Assembly: GCA_910575265.1 (NCBI GenBank)
Contig: CAJTEA010000002.1
Span: 214,411 to 278,410, forward strand
Direction of reading: 5' to 3'
DNA from: Oscillospiraceae bacterium
GTDB lineage: Bacteria > Bacillota > Clostridia > Oscillospirales > Oscillospiraceae
Length of the DNA stretch: 64,000 nucleotides
The notes beneath the pieces are model-generated. The model was not told where the DNA came from. It ran no database searches and saw only the letters and a list, made by a program, of their open reading frames with translations. Below, piece after piece: positions 63,477-64,000 of the stretch. How positions within the stretch are numbered: the stretch's first letter is position 1; the number at the start of each line of letters is the position of its first letter. The translations under genes and the position numbers were made by a program.

Positions 63477-63641
63477 GGGAAAGCACCTCCAGACAAAATA
63501 AAATGTGGGCTGCCAGCACGGCCCCCACACCACAGCAAAACAATACCGGCAGCTTCCGGCAGTGTTATTCGATGTAAACCCTTTGGCTCAAGCGCCTGGG
63601 GTGAGGACGGGGAACCGTACCTGCTTTATTGTGCTTAGCGT
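63477..63641 (-). promoter_or_regulatory. infC leader RNA
   Basis: About 160 bases between promoter and infC with several possible stems, for example GTGGG / CCCAC near 63508-63531 and CCGGAAGCTGCCGG-type pairing near 63547-63562. Position matches the L20-dependent leader of Bacillus infC operons; I could not assign its exact fold. Confidence 0.5.
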
Positions 63642-63670
63642 ATTATAGCACCGGAACTGGAAGCTGTCAA
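63642..63670 (-). promoter_or_regulatory. infC operon promoter (perfect consensus)
   Basis: Minus strand TTGACA (63665-63670), 17 bases, TATAAT (63642-63647), exact matches at both boxes. Confidence 0.93.
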
Positions 63671-63742
63671 GAGCAATTCCAATTTTCTTTTGATTTTTCT
63701 TGTAGGTGTTACAATGATGCATAACAAGAAAGGATAAAAGGG

Positions 63743-63817
63743 TAGCGAATAGGAAGGACCTGTGGTACGGTAAAGTTGCTCAGACCAAACCGAGAGGCAG
63801 GCGACACCTATTCGCTA
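63743..63817. other. Structured inverted-repeat region, candidate ncRNA or element end
   Basis: TAGCGAATAGG (63743-63753) pairs perfectly with CCTATTCGCTA (63807-63817); inner pairs such as CCTG/CAGG and CGGT/ACCG are possible. Plus-strand TACAAT (63710-63715) could be a -10 box. The surrounding 63660-63980 is distinctly AT-richer than the rest of the window and holds no convincing coding frame apart from the gene start at 63982. Confidence 0.4.
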
Positions 63818-63981
63818 TGGATAAGATAACACAAACAGCGCGGTATAGGCAATCCCTAATTTTGTATGCAGAGAAGGAGACCCCATAAAAATCCGTGTAA
63901 ACGACAAACTCTGACAGAATAAAAAGGATCGACTCAGTCAAGAATGGAAATAACAACCAATTCAAGAAGGAGTCGAAGAAA

Positions 63982-64000
63982 ATGAACGCAGCACCGCAGG
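63982..64000 (+). CDS. 5' end of a gene leaving the window
   Basis: ATG at 63982 preceded by AAGGAG at nine bases; only NAAPQ is readable after Met. The AT-rich leader suggests an acquired gene, perhaps of a mobile element, but the product cannot be identified from six codons. Confidence 0.45.

Noticed and set aside
63780..63965. 61-codon minus-strand frame in the AT-rich end
   Set aside because: No ribosome-binding site, overlaps the inverted-repeat region and the leader of the gene at 63982.

Overview
GC-rich chromosomal window of a Gram-positive anaerobe of class Clostridia, most like gut Oscillospiraceae of the Flavonifractor/Pseudoflavonifractor type. This assignment is inferred from the gene set, not from a 16S gene: LL-diaminopimelate aminotransferase, HPr kinase, AddAB, ribosomal protein S21, a tandem glycine riboswitch, single-chain PurL, lipoprotein solute receptors without a periplasm, and consensus TTGACA/TATAAT promoters over a high-GC background. 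No rRNA, tRNA or CRISPR array was seen.

Region 1 (1-1230): the end of a metallophosphoesterase gene and a small P-loop kinase.

Region 2 (1275-20556) is the most notable part. A 14-gene minus-strand operon encodes a bacterial microcompartment (BMC): three EutN/CcmL pentamers, one BMC-H hexamer, one PduT-type Fe-S trimer, a PduS-like flavin/Fe-S oxidoreductase, a PduP-like CoA-acylating aldehyde dehydrogenase, a PduL-like phosphotransacylase, two class II aldolases (one with a candidate C-terminal encapsulation tail), a FucU-type mutarotase, a RuBisCO-like protein (RLP) and a two-subunit transketolase. A divergent DeoR-type regulator follows, then a second minus-strand operon for a sugar ABC importer plus methylthioribose kinase (MtnK) and methylthioribose-1-phosphate isomerase (MtnA), and a divergent PfkB sugar kinase. 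Read together: import of 5-methylthioribose and/or 5-deoxyribose (SAM by-products), phosphorylation and isomerisation in the cytosol, aldol cleavage to DHAP plus (methylthio)acetaldehyde inside the shell, oxidation to acyl-CoA and conversion to acyl-phosphate, with electrons leaving through PduS/PduT. RLP and transketolase could form a second branch. This is a candidate little-described compartment type.

Region 3 (20615-24833): a Suv3-like helicase, L-lactate dehydrogenase, an HEXXH-containing protein of unknown function and a small coiled-coil protein. Region 4 (24876-41335): leuS, rpsU, dapL, rpmB, hprK, a ROK glucokinase, a DUF4317-like protein, then addB, an alpha/beta hydrolase, a pyridoxamine-kinase-like gene and addA in one tight cluster.

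Region 5 (41386-52206): secA; a tandem glycine riboswitch driving a sodium:alanine/glycine symporter; an RNA uracil methyltransferase with an Fe-S motif; an orphan solute-binding lipoprotein paired with a hybrid histidine kinase carrying two receivers. Region 6 (52211-58620): a minus-strand pgeF, peptide-type solute-binding protein, purL cluster and a 70-residue protein. Region 7 (58743-62099): a membrane protein, a Cys-rich DUF1540-like miniprotein and an unusual fusion of a TAXI solute receptor to a GltS-type glutamate carrier. Region 8 (62290-64000): infC-rpmI-rplT under a perfect consensus promoter, with infC apparently starting at AUC, then an AT-rich stretch with a structured inverted repeat and the first codons of a gene leaving the window.
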